The notes: a model not told the origin generated them from the sequence alone. Counted from the stretch's first letter, positions 1-7,670 are shown. The stretch is DNA of 9,901 nt from Mageeibacillus sp. UBA1193 (GCA_002310155.1 DBYF01000004.1:1-9901); one strand, 5' to 3'. Program-made: numbers and translations.

Positions 1-405
1 AAGGAATGCAACATGAATCAGGTACCGGAGACAGTAGCTCTCTGCGGTGATGATCTGATCCTTTATTCCGGTGAGGATGGACTTGTTGTTCCGCTCCTTT
101 CTATGGGTGGTAAGGGTGTCATCTCTGTTGCCGCGCATATCGTTCCAGAGACGATGCATGACATGGTCATGACTTTCCTGAATGGTGATGTTGCAGGTGC
201 CGCGAAGACTCAGGCGGATATCATTCCGCTGGTAAAAGCACTGTTCTCTGATGTTAACCCGATCCCTGTCAAGGAAGCCCTGAACATCCTCGGCTGGGAT
301 ATCGGTTCCTGCCGTATGCCGCTCGTCGATATGAGTGCAGAAGGCAAGGAGAAGCTGGCATCTGTCCTGAAGTCCTACGATCTGTCCTTCCATCCGAAGT
401 TCTGA
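1..405 (+). CDS. dapA: 4-hydroxy-tetrahydrodipicolinate synthase, C-terminal part (5' end outside window)
   Basis: DapA condenses pyruvate with aspartate semialdehyde in the cytoplasm, the first committed step to diaminopimelate and lysine. The reading frame is open from base 1, so this is the last 134 codons of a gene of about 290-300; the ATG at 13 is internal and not the start. The first visible residues, Lys-Glu-Cys-Asn, match the position of the family's Schiff-base lysine (the K of the KEA(S/T)GN motif). If so, the window begins exactly on the catalytic Lys codon. The block CGDDLILYSGEDG, then PLLSMGGKGVISVAAHIVP, is the typical DapA continuation, and the C-terminal helices follow. dapB lies 55 bases downstream, supporting a shared lysine/DAP operon. 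The loop after the Lys seems slightly shorter than in family members I recall, which is uncertain without an alignment. Confidence 0.93.
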   Translation, partial: KECNMNQVPETVALCGDDLILYSGEDGLVVPLLSMGGKGVISVAAHIVPETMHDMVMTFLNGDVAGAAKTQADIIPLVKALFSDVNPIPVKEALNILGWDIGSCRMPLVDMSAEGKEKLASVLKSYDLSFHPKF

Positions 406-460
406 TCCGGGCTCATTTTCCTGCGCGGTAAGCGCCTGAATAAACGAAAGAGAGATTAAT

Positions 461-1225
461 ATGTCTACTACAAGAATATTCTTAAGTGGCTGCATGGGCC
501 GCATGGGCCGTGTAATCACGGATATGGTCGAGGGATACGATGACTGCGTGATCGTTGCCGGTTCTGATGTTGTCGAGAATCCGATGTCGAAGTTCCCGAT
601 CTATAAGGATCCGAACGACTGCAAGGAAGAGTTCGATGTTATCATCGATTTTTCCCACGTAAGTGCTTTTGCCGGAATTACCAAGTTTGCCGAGACGAAC
701 GGAAAGCCGATCGTTATGTGCACCACCGGTCTTTCTGAAGAGCAGAAGGCAGATCTGAAAGCACTTTCCGAGAAAGTCGGAGTTTTCTATTCTGGTAACA
801 TGTCCCTCGGCATAAATGTTCTGATCAATCTGGTCAAGAAGGCTGCAGCTCAGCTGTATCCTGACTTTGATATCGAACTCGTCGAAGAGCATCACAACCA
901 GAAACTGGACGCTCCGTCCGGTACTGCGCTGATGATCGCCGACGCGATGAATGATACACTTGAAGGTCAGCTCGAATATGTCTATGAACGCCAGTCCAAG
1001 CGCCAGAAGCGTGAGAAGAAGGAACTCGGTATCCACTCGATCCGTGGCGGTAACATCGTAGGTGAGCATAAGGTCATGTTCATCGGCGGCGAAGAGATCC
1101 TCACAGTCTCCCACAGTGCGCAGACCAGAAGCGTATTTGCAAGAGGCGCGGTAACTGCCGCGAAGTATATGCTGGGTAAAGAGCCGGGCATGTATGATAT
1201 GCAGAAAATGATCGGTAACGATTAA
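461..1225 (+). CDS. dapB: 4-hydroxy-tetrahydrodipicolinate reductase
   Basis: DapB reduces the product of DapA with NAD(P)H to tetrahydrodipicolinate in the cytoplasm. At 254 residues it is close to the usual length. The N-terminal Rossmann nucleotide-binding motif GCMGRMGR is at residues 10-17, and a CTTGLS segment at 87-92 lines the cofactor site. The substrate and catalytic motif EEHHNQKLDAPSGTA is at 142-156, containing the conserved His144-His145, Lys148 and the Gly154-Thr155 pair. The signature RGGNIVGEH follows. The ATG at 461 is preceded by a weak purine-rich AAAGAGAG at 447-454 with 6 bases of spacing. All key residues are intact. Its place directly after dapA and before yajC suggests cotranscription across a 55-base gap that holds only a minor GCGC/GCGC stem at 423-435. 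Confidence 0.97.
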   Translation: MSTTRIFLSGCMGRMGRVITDMVEGYDDCVIVAGSDVVENPMSKFPIYKDPNDCKEEFDVIIDFSHVSAFAGITKFAETNGKPIVMCTTGLSEEQKADLKALSEKVGVFYSGNMSLGINVLINLVKKAAAQLYPDFDIELVEEHHNQKLDAPSGTALMIADAMNDTLEGQLEYVYERQSKRQKREKKELGIHSIRGGNIVGEHKVMFIGGEEILTVSHSAQTRSVFARGAVTAAKYMLGKEPGMYDMQKMIGND

Positions 1226-1262
1226 GATATAACGAAGGAAATAGAACGGGAGGAATAGTTTA

Positions 1263-1736
1263 ATGGTTCGTTATTTGTTAGATGCAGGCGCAGGAAATGA
1301 GGCGGCACAGCCGGGTGCGGGTAGCACGCTTATTATGGTTGCGATCTTCGCAGTATTTATCATTCTGTGGTATGTGATCGCTCTGCGTCCTCAGAGAAAG
1401 AAAGAGAAAGAGCTTCGTGCGAAGGTCGACAAGATGCGTGTTGGTGATCAGGTCATCACGATCGGCGGTCTTGTAGGTAAAGTTGCGAATATCCGTGATG
1501 ATGAGGTCACGATCATGACATCCGCAGCCAATACACTGGTTACATTCAAGAAGAACGCGATCAATTCGGTCGTTTCCAGAGATGCTAAGCCGGAAGCTAA
1601 GAAGGAAGAGGCTCCTTCTAAGGAAGAGAAGAAGTCCGATAAGATCGTTCTGAAGAAGAAAGAAAAAGAAGCTCCTGTTGAAGAAGCAGTAGAAGAAGTA
1701 AAGGAAGAAACAGGACTCGGCGAAATCAAGGAATAA
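1263..1736 (+). CDS. yajC: Preprotein translocase accessory subunit YajC
   Basis: YajC is a small single-pass membrane protein that associates with the SecDF/SecYEG protein export machinery. The 157-residue product has a short Gly/Ala-rich N-terminus and one membrane segment at about residues 22-41 (TLIMVAIFAVFIILWYVIAL). Next comes the family hallmark RPQRKKEKE at 42-50, then the soluble block GDQVITIGGLVGKV at 61-74. Residues 109-157 form an unusually long Lys/Glu-rich, low-complexity tail not needed to define the family. The ATG at 1263 has a strong GGGAGGA at 1248-1254 with 8 bases of spacing. It lies 37 bases after dapB and 12 before dnaG. Location between a lysine gene and primase is not the commonest context for yajC, which is often near secDF or tgt/queA. 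Confidence 0.93.
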   Translation: MVRYLLDAGAGNEAAQPGAGSTLIMVAIFAVFIILWYVIALRPQRKKEKELRAKVDKMRVGDQVITIGGLVGKVANIRDDEVTIMTSAANTLVTFKKNAINSVVSRDAKPEAKKEEAPSKEEKKSDKIVLKKKEKEAPVEEAVEEVKEETGLGEIKE

Positions 1737-1748
1737 AGGACATACTAA

Positions 1749-3620
1749 ATGAGCAACGGCCGCGGCGGAATACCCAATGAAGTAGTGGAAGAAATCATTT
1801 CCCGAAGCGACATCGTTTCGGTCGTAGGTCAGTATGTGCAGTTTACCAAGAGCTCCGGACAGAATATGTTCGGGCTCTGTCCGTTTCATTCCGAGGATAC
1901 ACCGTCATTCTCTGTATCCGTAAATAAGCAGATCTATTACTGTTTTGGCTGCCATAAGGGCGGCAACGTCGTCAACTTCATTATGGAGATCGAGCATCTG
2001 ACGTATTTTGAAGCGTTGAAGTTCCTCGCTGAGAAGGCAGGAGTTACGATCCCTGAACCGGACGACGCCAATTACAGAAAAGAAGAGCAGCTTCGGAAGC
2101 GCCTGAAAATGGTGCTTCTTGAGGCTGCTCGCTATTATTATAAGAGTTTCAAGTCCGAAAAAGGCGAGGAGGCCAGGAAGTATCTGCAGAAACGTGCGAT
2201 CTCTCCAGCGACCGCTACGAAGTTCGGACTCGGATATGCTCCGAATGAATGGAGCGGACTCTATAATCATCTTGTTTCCAAGAACTTTACCTCATATGAG
2301 ATCCAGAAATCCGGTCTCTTTGTCACGAAGAACGGAAAGACGTTCGATCTTTTCCGTGGAAGACTTATGTTCCCGATCTTTAACGCGATGGGCGAACTGA
2401 TCGCTTTTGGCGGACGTATCATCGGAGACGGGCAGCCGAAGTATGTCAATTCCCCGGAGACCCCGATCTATTCCAAACAGAGGAATCTCTATGCTCTCAA
2501 CTTCGCTAAGCAGTCGAAGATGAAGAGGATCATCGTCGTTGAAGGATATATGGATGTTATCTCCATGCATCAGGCGGGAGTAACGAATGCTGTCGCTTCG
2601 CTCGGAACGGCTTTGACCGAGCGTCAGCTTGATCTTCTCGAGCGTTATTGTGAAGAAGTCGTCCTGTTCTATGATTCCGACCGTGCCGGCCAGAACGCTG
2701 CTGTACGCGGCCTGAAGATGCTGATGGAACGTAAGAAGAAACATACTGGAATGACAACACAGGTCCGTGTGGCTAAAGTTCCGAACGGAAAAGATCCGGA
2801 TGAATTCATCCGAGAGTTTGGTAAGGACGAATTCGCGAAAGTCGTCGACCAGGCGATGCCGGTCCTCGATTATCTCGTGGATTCTGCGCACCATCAGAGT
2901 ATGGAGAGCGGAACCTTCGACGCAGTGCTTTTCCAGCAGCTCATCTCTACGTATCTTTCCTGGGAAGATAACATGATCCTTCGTGAACGCGCTGCCTATA
3001 AGGCTGCGCAGATCCTTGGAGTCTCTGCGGGCTCAGTCATGTCTGAGGTGGGTAAACGCTCCGAGCAGAGTCATGAGGAAGCCATCACCAAGTCTAAGAG
3101 AGACGTGGAGAAGCAGACACAGATCCTTCCGCAAAGACAGGCGGATGAGACGGCGACCCGTGATGAACTGGTGCTGATCTGCCTGTTTTCTACTCTCGGC
3201 GCGGAATATAAGACCTTTGTGGAAAGATTTGGCGAAGAACCGCTTGAGACGGACTTTACGATGGGTTCGATGCGTGCGATCGCCCGCCAGATCCTGCCTG
3301 TTCTAAAAGAAGGTAAACTCGACGCGAACCGTCTCCTGATGGCAGGCGATAATCTGATCCTGAATCAGCGCCCGGCCGGAGATACTCTGTCTGAAGCTCT
3401 GATGAGCGTTAAGTACGGTGATGACATTGAATCGCTTCTTAAGCATACGCTTGACTATCTTTACCGTGTCCGCATGACTGTGTACACGAAGCAGAAAGAT
3501 ATGCTTGCGAAACGACTTGATGTTATGCAGGAAGGTCCGGACCGTGATGCGACGGAGAGCCTTCTGCGTTCCACGCTCCTTTATCTTTCTGAATTAAAGA
3601 AGAAGATGGGTAAACGCTGA
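1749..3620 (+). CDS. dnaG: DNA primase
   Basis: DnaG makes the RNA primers for chromosome replication, working with the replicative helicase at the fork. The 623-residue protein has standard length and order. The N-terminal zinc-binding domain carries Cys44, His47, Cys65 and Cys68 (CPFHSEDTPSFS and CFGCHKGG). The RNA polymerase core includes GRLMFPIFN at 204-212 and GGRIIG at 221-226. The TOPRIM metal site has VVEGYMDV (Glu265), DSDRAG (Asp309 and Asp311) and KDPDE at 348-352. A less conserved C-terminal region, expected to bind DnaB-type helicase, follows from about residue 430. The start has AAAGGA at 1735-1740 with 8 bases of spacing; this site overlaps the yajC stop, suggesting coupling. 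The TGA shares its last base with the ATG of the next gene. Confidence 0.98.
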   Translation: MSNGRGGIPNEVVEEIISRSDIVSVVGQYVQFTKSSGQNMFGLCPFHSEDTPSFSVSVNKQIYYCFGCHKGGNVVNFIMEIEHLTYFEALKFLAEKAGVTIPEPDDANYRKEEQLRKRLKMVLLEAARYYYKSFKSEKGEEARKYLQKRAISPATATKFGLGYAPNEWSGLYNHLVSKNFTSYEIQKSGLFVTKNGKTFDLFRGRLMFPIFNAMGELIAFGGRIIGDGQPKYVNSPETPIYSKQRNLYALNFAKQSKMKRIIVVEGYMDVISMHQAGVTNAVASLGTALTERQLDLLERYCEEVVLFYDSDRAGQNAAVRGLKMLMERKKKHTGMTTQVRVAKVPNGKDPDEFIREFGKDEFAKVVDQAMPVLDYLVDSAHHQSMESGTFDAVLFQQLISTYLSWEDNMILRERAAYKAAQILGVSAGSVMSEVGKRSEQSHEEAITKSKRDVEKQTQILPQRQADETATRDELVLICLFSTLGAEYKTFVERFGEEPLETDFTMGSMRAIARQILPVLKEGKLDANRLLMAGDNLILNQRPAGDTLSEALMSVKYGDDIESLLKHTLDYLYRVRMTVYTKQKDMLAKRLDVMQEGPDRDATESLLRSTLLYLSELKKKMGKR

Positions 3621-4294
3621 TGGACGGAGAGATTGAAAACGTTAATCTATCCCCGCGCCTTCAGGCGGTTGCCGATATGATTCCCCACTGTGATACAGTC
3701 GTAGACGTTGGATCCGATCACGGATATCTCGGTGCGTACTGCCTTTCTAATGAGATATGCAGATACGTCATTTCCACGGATATCCATCAGGAGCCTGCTA
3801 TGAGGACCAGGGAACTGCTGAAGGATTACGAAGACCGCTGCGAAACCATCGTTACTGACGGTCTTCAAGGTGTAGTTCTCAAGGATGATATGAATGTAGC
3901 GATCGCAGGTATGGGTGGACTTGAGATCTGTAAGATCCTGAAAAATGCGCTCTCTTCTGAGAAATCTATTCCTAAAGGAATGAAATTCGTCCTCCAGCCG
4001 CAAAAATCCCACTATGAAGTGAGATCTTTCCTGAGTGACAATGGATTTTCTATTCTGGATGAGAAGATCATTATTGAAAAAGACCGTTTCTTTTATACGA
4101 TCCTCCTTGTGGAATACACGGGAGAATCGTATAGATTAACTGACGAAGAAATGTTTCTCGGACCTGTATTACTCAGGCAGCGTCCCGAGAACTATGAAGA
4201 ATACATCGCACATGAGAAGGAAGTTTTCGGGAAGAGAGCTCTCGGAGATCCGAAATGTGCGGAAATACTTAAGAACTGGGAGAAGTACCTATGA
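3620..4294 (+). CDS. trmK: tRNA (adenine(22)-N1)-methyltransferase
   Basis: TrmK (YqfN in Bacillus) transfers a methyl group from S-adenosylmethionine to N1 of A22 in the D-loop of certain tRNAs. The 224-residue protein begins with the family-typical SPRLQAVADMIP. It then shows the SAM-binding motif I VVDVGSDHGYL at 27-37, the acidic residue Asp54 after strand 2, the GMGG motif at 97-100 and LQPQKSHYEVR at 125-135. Its C-terminus is shorter than the B. subtilis protein as I recall it (about 238 residues), with less of the helical tail. The ATG overlaps the dnaG stop by one base and has only a weak AAGAAG upstream, so translation probably depends on coupling. It overlaps the NIF3-like gene by four bases. 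In many Firmicutes rpoD lies between dnaG and trmK; it does not here. Confidence 0.92.
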   Translation: MDGEIENVNLSPRLQAVADMIPHCDTVVDVGSDHGYLGAYCLSNEICRYVISTDIHQEPAMRTRELLKDYEDRCETIVTDGLQGVVLKDDMNVAIAGMGGLEICKILKNALSSEKSIPKGMKFVLQPQKSHYEVRSFLSDNGFSILDEKIIIEKDRFFYTILLVEYTGESYRLTDEEMFLGPVLLRQRPENYEEYIAHEKEVFGKRALGDPKCAEILKNWEKYL

Positions 4295-5058
4295 GTGATT
4301 ACTATGTAAAAGATGTCATTGCTGCAATGGAAAAGATCGCTCCTTTAAGTCTTGCATGTGAATGGGACAGGATCGGTCTTATGATCGGAGACACCAATGA
4401 AAAGGTGAATGGAGTCCTGCTTGCGCTGGATGCACAGTCAGATGCTATCGATGCGGCGATCAAGTCCAAAGCGAACATGATCATTACGCATCATCCGCTG
4501 TTCTTTGATCCGCTGACATCTGTCGACTATCTGACTCCACGCGGAGCGAATGTCAGAAAGCTGATCAAGAACGATATTCAGCTCTATTCGGCTCATACCA
4601 ATCTGGACAAAGCACCGAACGGCGTCAATCACGCACTGGCTTCGGCACTCGGCCTGGTCATGCAGATCAGCCTCGAGGATGTGGAAGTTGGCCTTTGTGG
4701 AAGTGTCGGTCAGTCTTCCGTCTCACTTTTCGGATTTGCCGATATGGTCAAAGAGAAGCTGGGTGCGAGCGGGCTGATCCTCAACACGGACAAGGATAAG
4801 GAAGTATCGCGTGTCTTCGTGCAGGGCGGTGCTTTTGAAGAGGAATCGATCCCGGTACTGAAGTCCTATCGCGTGGATGTTGTTGTCACCGGAGAGATGA
4901 AACACCATAACATGGTCGACCTCGAAGAATCCGGAATCGCGGTCATCGCGGCAGGCCATGAAGTTACAGAACGCATAGTGCTTCCGAGTTTGAAAGAACA
5001 GCTTTTGAACATATTGCCGAAATTGCCGATTTCTGTTTATAACGGCCATAAATGGTGA
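4291..5058 (+). CDS. NIF3-like dinuclear metal-centre protein (YqfO/YbgI family)
   Basis: Members of this widespread family bind two divalent metals and are often labelled GTP cyclohydrolase 1 type 2, but their true reaction is unsettled. The 255-residue protein matches the short YbgI form (about 250) and lacks the extra middle domain of the roughly 370-residue Bacillus YqfO. The expected metal ligands are present: His67 and His68 in ITHHPLFF, Asp106 in AHTNLDKAPNGVNH, and His223 plus Glu227 in AAGHEVTER. WDRIGLMIGD at 25-34 and GEMKHHNMVD at 201-210 are also family blocks. GGGAGAAG at 4278-4285 precedes the ATG, which overlaps the trmK stop in an ATGA junction. It ends the dnaG-trmK cluster; the rnpB promoter follows within about 35 bases. 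Confidence 0.93.
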   Translation: MSDYYVKDVIAAMEKIAPLSLACEWDRIGLMIGDTNEKVNGVLLALDAQSDAIDAAIKSKANMIITHHPLFFDPLTSVDYLTPRGANVRKLIKNDIQLYSAHTNLDKAPNGVNHALASALGLVMQISLEDVEVGLCGSVGQSSVSLFGFADMVKEKLGASGLILNTDKDKEVSRVFVQGGAFEEESIPVLKSYRVDVVVTGEMKHHNMVDLEESGIAVIAAGHEVTERIVLPSLKEQLLNILPKLPISVYNGHKW

Positions 5059-5090
5059 CAAAATCCCTAGAAGATTACACCTTGTTCGAT

Positions 5091-5096
5091 TATAAT
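5091..5096 (+). promoter_or_regulatory. Probable -10 element of rnpB promoter
   Basis: A perfect TATAAT lies 14 bases before the base-paired 5' end of the RNase P RNA, which predicts a start at about 5103-5107. No good -35 hexamer is seen 16-18 bases upstream, so promoter strength is uncertain. The element sits just past the stop of the NIF3-like gene. Confidence 0.6.
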
Positions 5097-5106
5097 GTAT
5101 ATGTTT

Positions 5107-5461
5107 TCTGAGCTGGACCGGATGATCGCGGGCACAGGTGCCGAAAGGCCGTGCGTGAGGAAAGTCCGGGCTCCATAGGACAAGGGTGCCGGGCAGTTCC
5201 CGGTGAAGGTAACTTTAAGGAAAGTGCAACAGAAAAGAAAACCGCCGTTTCCTTCGGGATTCGGTAAGGATGAAAAGGCGAGGTAAGAGCTCACCGGCGG
5301 TACGGTAACGTATCGGCCTTGTAAACCCCACCCGGAGCAACGCCATGGAAAGACATTACTGTGGTCCGCAGGTCTTGAGGAGGCGGCTTGAGCCGGAACG
5401 AAATTTCCGGTCTAGATAGATGATCATCTTCTACAGAACCCGGCTTACAGGTTCAACTTGG
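5107..5461 (+). ncRNA. rnpB: RNase P RNA, catalytic subunit (A-type-like)
   Basis: This ribozyme trims the 5' leaders of precursor tRNAs together with the protein RnpA. All universally conserved blocks can be read. GAGGAAAGTCCGGGCTCC is at 5157-5174 and GTGCAACAGAAA at 5224-5235. GGTAAGAGCTCACCGG is at 5282-5297, AAACCCCACCCGGAGCAA at 5323-5340, and ACAGAACCCGGCTTA, the second strand of P4, at 5433-5447. The terminal helix P1 pairs 5110-5119 (GAGCTGGACC) with 5450-5459 (GGTTCAACTT) with one mismatch, which sets the ends to within a few bases. A GGT at 5363-5365 is placed like the L15 loop that pairs with the tRNA CCA end. The length of about 355 bases fits a class A RNA rather than the Bacillus B type, although I did not fold the whole molecule. 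A -10 box precedes it; no intrinsic terminator follows. Confidence 0.96.
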
Positions 5462-5532
5462 AAAATGTTACATTGTAGATCGAATGCGGCTTTGGGCCTG
5501 CATACCGAAATAAGAGAAAGAAGGATGAACAC

Positions 5533-6705
5533 ATGGCAGAATCTTATTTGAGTCGAGGAGTATCTCCTACGAAGGACGATGTTAAGAAGGCGGTAGCGAA
5601 CCAGGATAAAGGTGCTTTCCCGGGCGCATTCTGCAAACTGATCGATGATCTGGCAGGTGATCCTGATTACTGTACAGCGATCCATGCTGACGGTGCAGGA
5701 ACGAAGTCTTCCGTCGCGTATATTGCTTACCGTGAGACCGGTGATCTGAAGTGGTTCCGCGGCATTGCTCAGGATTCTCTCGTAATGAATACGGATGACC
5801 TCGCTTGTGTCGGTGCCCTTGAGAAGCTTTCTCTTTCCAATACGATCGGACGTAACGCACACCGTGTTGACGGTAAGTGCATCGCAGCGGTTATCGAAGG
5901 TTATAACGACATCGTCGGTAAGCTTCAGGATATGGGATTTGATATCTCCATGTGTGGCGGTGAGACAGCGGATGTCGGCGACCTGGTAAGAACTCTGATC
6001 GTGGACTCGACACTGGTTACCCGTGTGGCTAAGAAGAATGTCGTTAACGCGGCAAACATTAAGCCCGGTCATGTGATCGTCGGTATTGCTTCCTTCGGCC
6101 AGGCAACATACGAAGATTCCTATAATTCCGGTATCTCCAGTAACGGTCTCACAGCAGCCCGTCATATGCTCCTCTGCAAGGATTACCTTAAAGAGTATCC
6201 GGAATCCGTTTCCGAGACGATCCCGGAAGATAAGGTCTACTGCGGTAAGTTCCGTCTGACAGACAAGCTCCCGAACAGTGAGCAGACTGTTGCCGAGGCG
6301 ATCCTTTCTCCGACAAGAACATTCCTTCCTGTTATCCGTGATGTTCTTGATGCATACAGAGCTTCCATCTCCGGTATCATCCACTGCACAGGCGGCGGAC
6401 AGGCGAAGTGCCGTGACTTCGGCAAGAACATCCGTATCATCAAGGACAATCTCTTCGATCTTCCGCCGATCTTCCAGGCGATCTATGAGTCCGGTGAGAT
6501 CCCGATGAAGGAAATGTACCAGGTATTCAACTGTGGTCACAGAATCGAGTTCTACTGCGATGAGTCTGTGGCTCAGGGTATCATTGATATTGCCGGCAAG
6601 TACAATATCGATGCACGTGTTGTAGGCCATGTAGAAGCACTTCCGGAAGGTTCCGAGAACCAGGTAGTGATCCGCGCGAACGGCGAAGAATACATCTACG
6701 GCTAA
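5533..6705 (+). CDS. purM: Phosphoribosylformylglycinamidine cyclo-ligase (AIR synthase), long-form PurM family
   Basis: PurM closes the imidazole ring of AIR from FGAM using ATP in de novo purine synthesis. The 390-residue protein carries DGAGTK at 53-58, DSLVMNTDDL at 81-90, GGETADVGD at 142-150, SPTRT at 259-263, HCTGGG at 284-289 and MYQVFNCGHRIE at 328-339. These correspond to the ATP and substrate segments of PurM. It is longer than the classical enzyme of about 345 residues and closely resembles the version I recall from Bacteroides, often labelled AIR-synthase-related. Differences such as SPTRT for (T/E)PTR and FNCGHRIE for FNMGIGM belong to that subgroup. AAGGA at 5521-5525 with 7 bases of spacing supports the ATG. 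No other purine gene lies within the window. It follows rnpB with no visible terminator and ends one base before a lipoprotein gene. I am sure of the superfamily, less sure that it is the cell's only AIR synthase. Confidence 0.85.
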   Translation: MAESYLSRGVSPTKDDVKKAVANQDKGAFPGAFCKLIDDLAGDPDYCTAIHADGAGTKSSVAYIAYRETGDLKWFRGIAQDSLVMNTDDLACVGALEKLSLSNTIGRNAHRVDGKCIAAVIEGYNDIVGKLQDMGFDISMCGGETADVGDLVRTLIVDSTLVTRVAKKNVVNAANIKPGHVIVGIASFGQATYEDSYNSGISSNGLTAARHMLLCKDYLKEYPESVSETIPEDKVYCGKFRLTDKLPNSEQTVAEAILSPTRTFLPVIRDVLDAYRASISGIIHCTGGGQAKCRDFGKNIRIIKDNLFDLPPIFQAIYESGEIPMKEMYQVFNCGHRIEFYCDESVAQGIIDIAGKYNIDARVVGHVEALPEGSENQVVIRANGEEYIYG

Positions 6706-6706
6706 A

Positions 6707-7585
6707 ATGAATCTTAGAAAGAGAAGAAGACGGACATTGTTGATGGTCGCATCAGTTCTGATCGCGATATCACTGGGTTCGTCTTCTTGTTCTTTAGGAT
6801 CAATGCCGTCAAGAACATCATCATCCGATTCTTCTTCTGAGATTTCTGAATCAGAAACTACAGCTCCCTTTGATCCGACAGGTTCTTCTGAAAGCGTCGA
6901 AGATACATCACTTTCCGGCAAGCTTATGTCTCTCGCGGATCAGTATATGGAAGTCCTTCGCAGAGGAGACGCTGTTGAAGTTGCTGAACACTTCCGATTA
7001 ACTACCCGTGACATTCTCAGTCCTGTATTCGAATGTTATGAAGAGGTCTTCCGGGTGCTTTTCACAGATGTAGATTATAGTTACGGCGCCCTTTTCACGA
7101 CGGATTATACGGATTATTCTCTTGAGGTGACCTGCAAGATCCCGGATATCAAGTCCTGTGTGAGTCTGGTGCTTGAAGATACGGAATTCATGGATGAAGT
7201 TACTAAAGAATGGGTCATCGCAATCGCTACAGATTATTCTTCCCAGGATGCTACGAACAAGTACAATGATATGGTCAATAATATCCTCGAGGAAGCCTTA
7301 AGGCGTATCAAGGAAGGTGAGTTCGACGGAAAAGACCTGGTTACGGGCAGCTTTCAGTTCCACGATAATGGAAATGAAAACTGGATATGTTCGCGCACAC
7401 CTGAATTCGTGAAGATCTGTACAAAGGATAACTATATGTGGAAACTTATCTATATTGATCCGACTGGTGAGTATAAACTGATCGAACGTGTCGGAGGTGC
7501 CCTTGTTACCGAGGGAACGATCAAACAGAAGGATCTGGATAATTGCCTGGAATTGAAGATGAAAGAGATCGTTGGAGAAGAATAA
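6707..7585 (+). CDS. Putative secreted lipoprotein of unknown function
   Basis: I do not recognise the family. The 292-residue protein starts with a strongly basic n-region (RKRRRR at 4-9), a hydrophobic core at about 11-24 and Cys28. This looks like a lipoprotein signal, although the residues before the Cys (LGSSSC) are a poor lipobox because Ser is at -3. A Ser/Thr/Glu-rich linker spans about 25-68, as in many Gram-positive surface lipoproteins. A folded domain follows from about residue 70, beginning with a helix (KLMSLADQYMEVLRRGD) resembling the first helix of NTF2-like/DUF5105-type lipoprotein domains; that likeness is inference only. The ATG is one base after the purM stop and has no clear ribosome-binding site, so it is probably translated by coupling to purM. 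Codons look like those of neighbours. No terminator is seen after its stop; the tRNA promoter follows. Confidence 0.8.
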   Translation: MNLRKRRRRTLLMVASVLIAISLGSSSCSLGSMPSRTSSSDSSSEISESETTAPFDPTGSSESVEDTSLSGKLMSLADQYMEVLRRGDAVEVAEHFRLTTRDILSPVFECYEEVFRVLFTDVDYSYGALFTTDYTDYSLEVTCKIPDIKSCVSLVLEDTEFMDEVTKEWVIAIATDYSSQDATNKYNDMVNNILEEALRRIKEGEFDGKDLVTGSFQFHDNGNENWICSRTPEFVKICTKDNYMWKLIYIDPTGEYKLIERVGGALVTEGTIKQKDLDNCLELKMKEIVGEE

Positions 7586-7606
7586 TAAACGAATTAAAAA
7601 AATGTG

Positions 7607-7635
7607 TTGACAGACTGAATCATCATCGTTATAAT
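7607..7635 (+). promoter_or_regulatory. SigA-type promoter of tRNA-Lys
   Basis: A perfect -35 TTGACA (7607-7612) and a perfect -10 TATAAT (7630-7635) are separated by an ideal 17 bases. The predicted start is near 7642, giving a leader of about 32 bases before the tRNA. It is the strongest promoter in the window. Confidence 0.92.
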
Positions 7636-7641
7636 AATCAA

Positions 7642-7670
7642 CGTTCGCTAGGGAAAACCTTGAACGCGAA
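7642..7670 (+). other. Foldable 5' leader of the tRNA-Lys precursor
   Basis: The leader can form a stem of CGTTC (7642-7646) with GAACG (7662-7666), topped by AGG (7650-7652) with CCT (7658-7660) around a GAAAA loop. A competing pairing TTCGC (7644-7648) with GCGAA (7666-7670) uses overlapping bases. RNase P should cut after 7673 and remove the whole leader. Confidence 0.45.

Noticed and set aside
13..15. ATG at 13 as the start of a short 130-residue gene
   Set aside because: The frame is open through base 1 and the upstream codons match the DapA active-site segment, so it is an internal Met of a truncated-by-window dapA.
406..460. Possible terminator or attenuator between dapA and dapB (GCGC stem at 423-435)
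   Set aside because: The stem has only four pairs and no T tract, which is too weak to call.
5431..6921. 496-codon open frame on the minus strand opposite purM and the lipoprotein start
   Set aside because: It begins with TTG, has no ribosome-binding site, reads as an unfamiliar low-similarity sequence and mirrors a strongly motif-bearing gene, so it is a shadow of codon bias.
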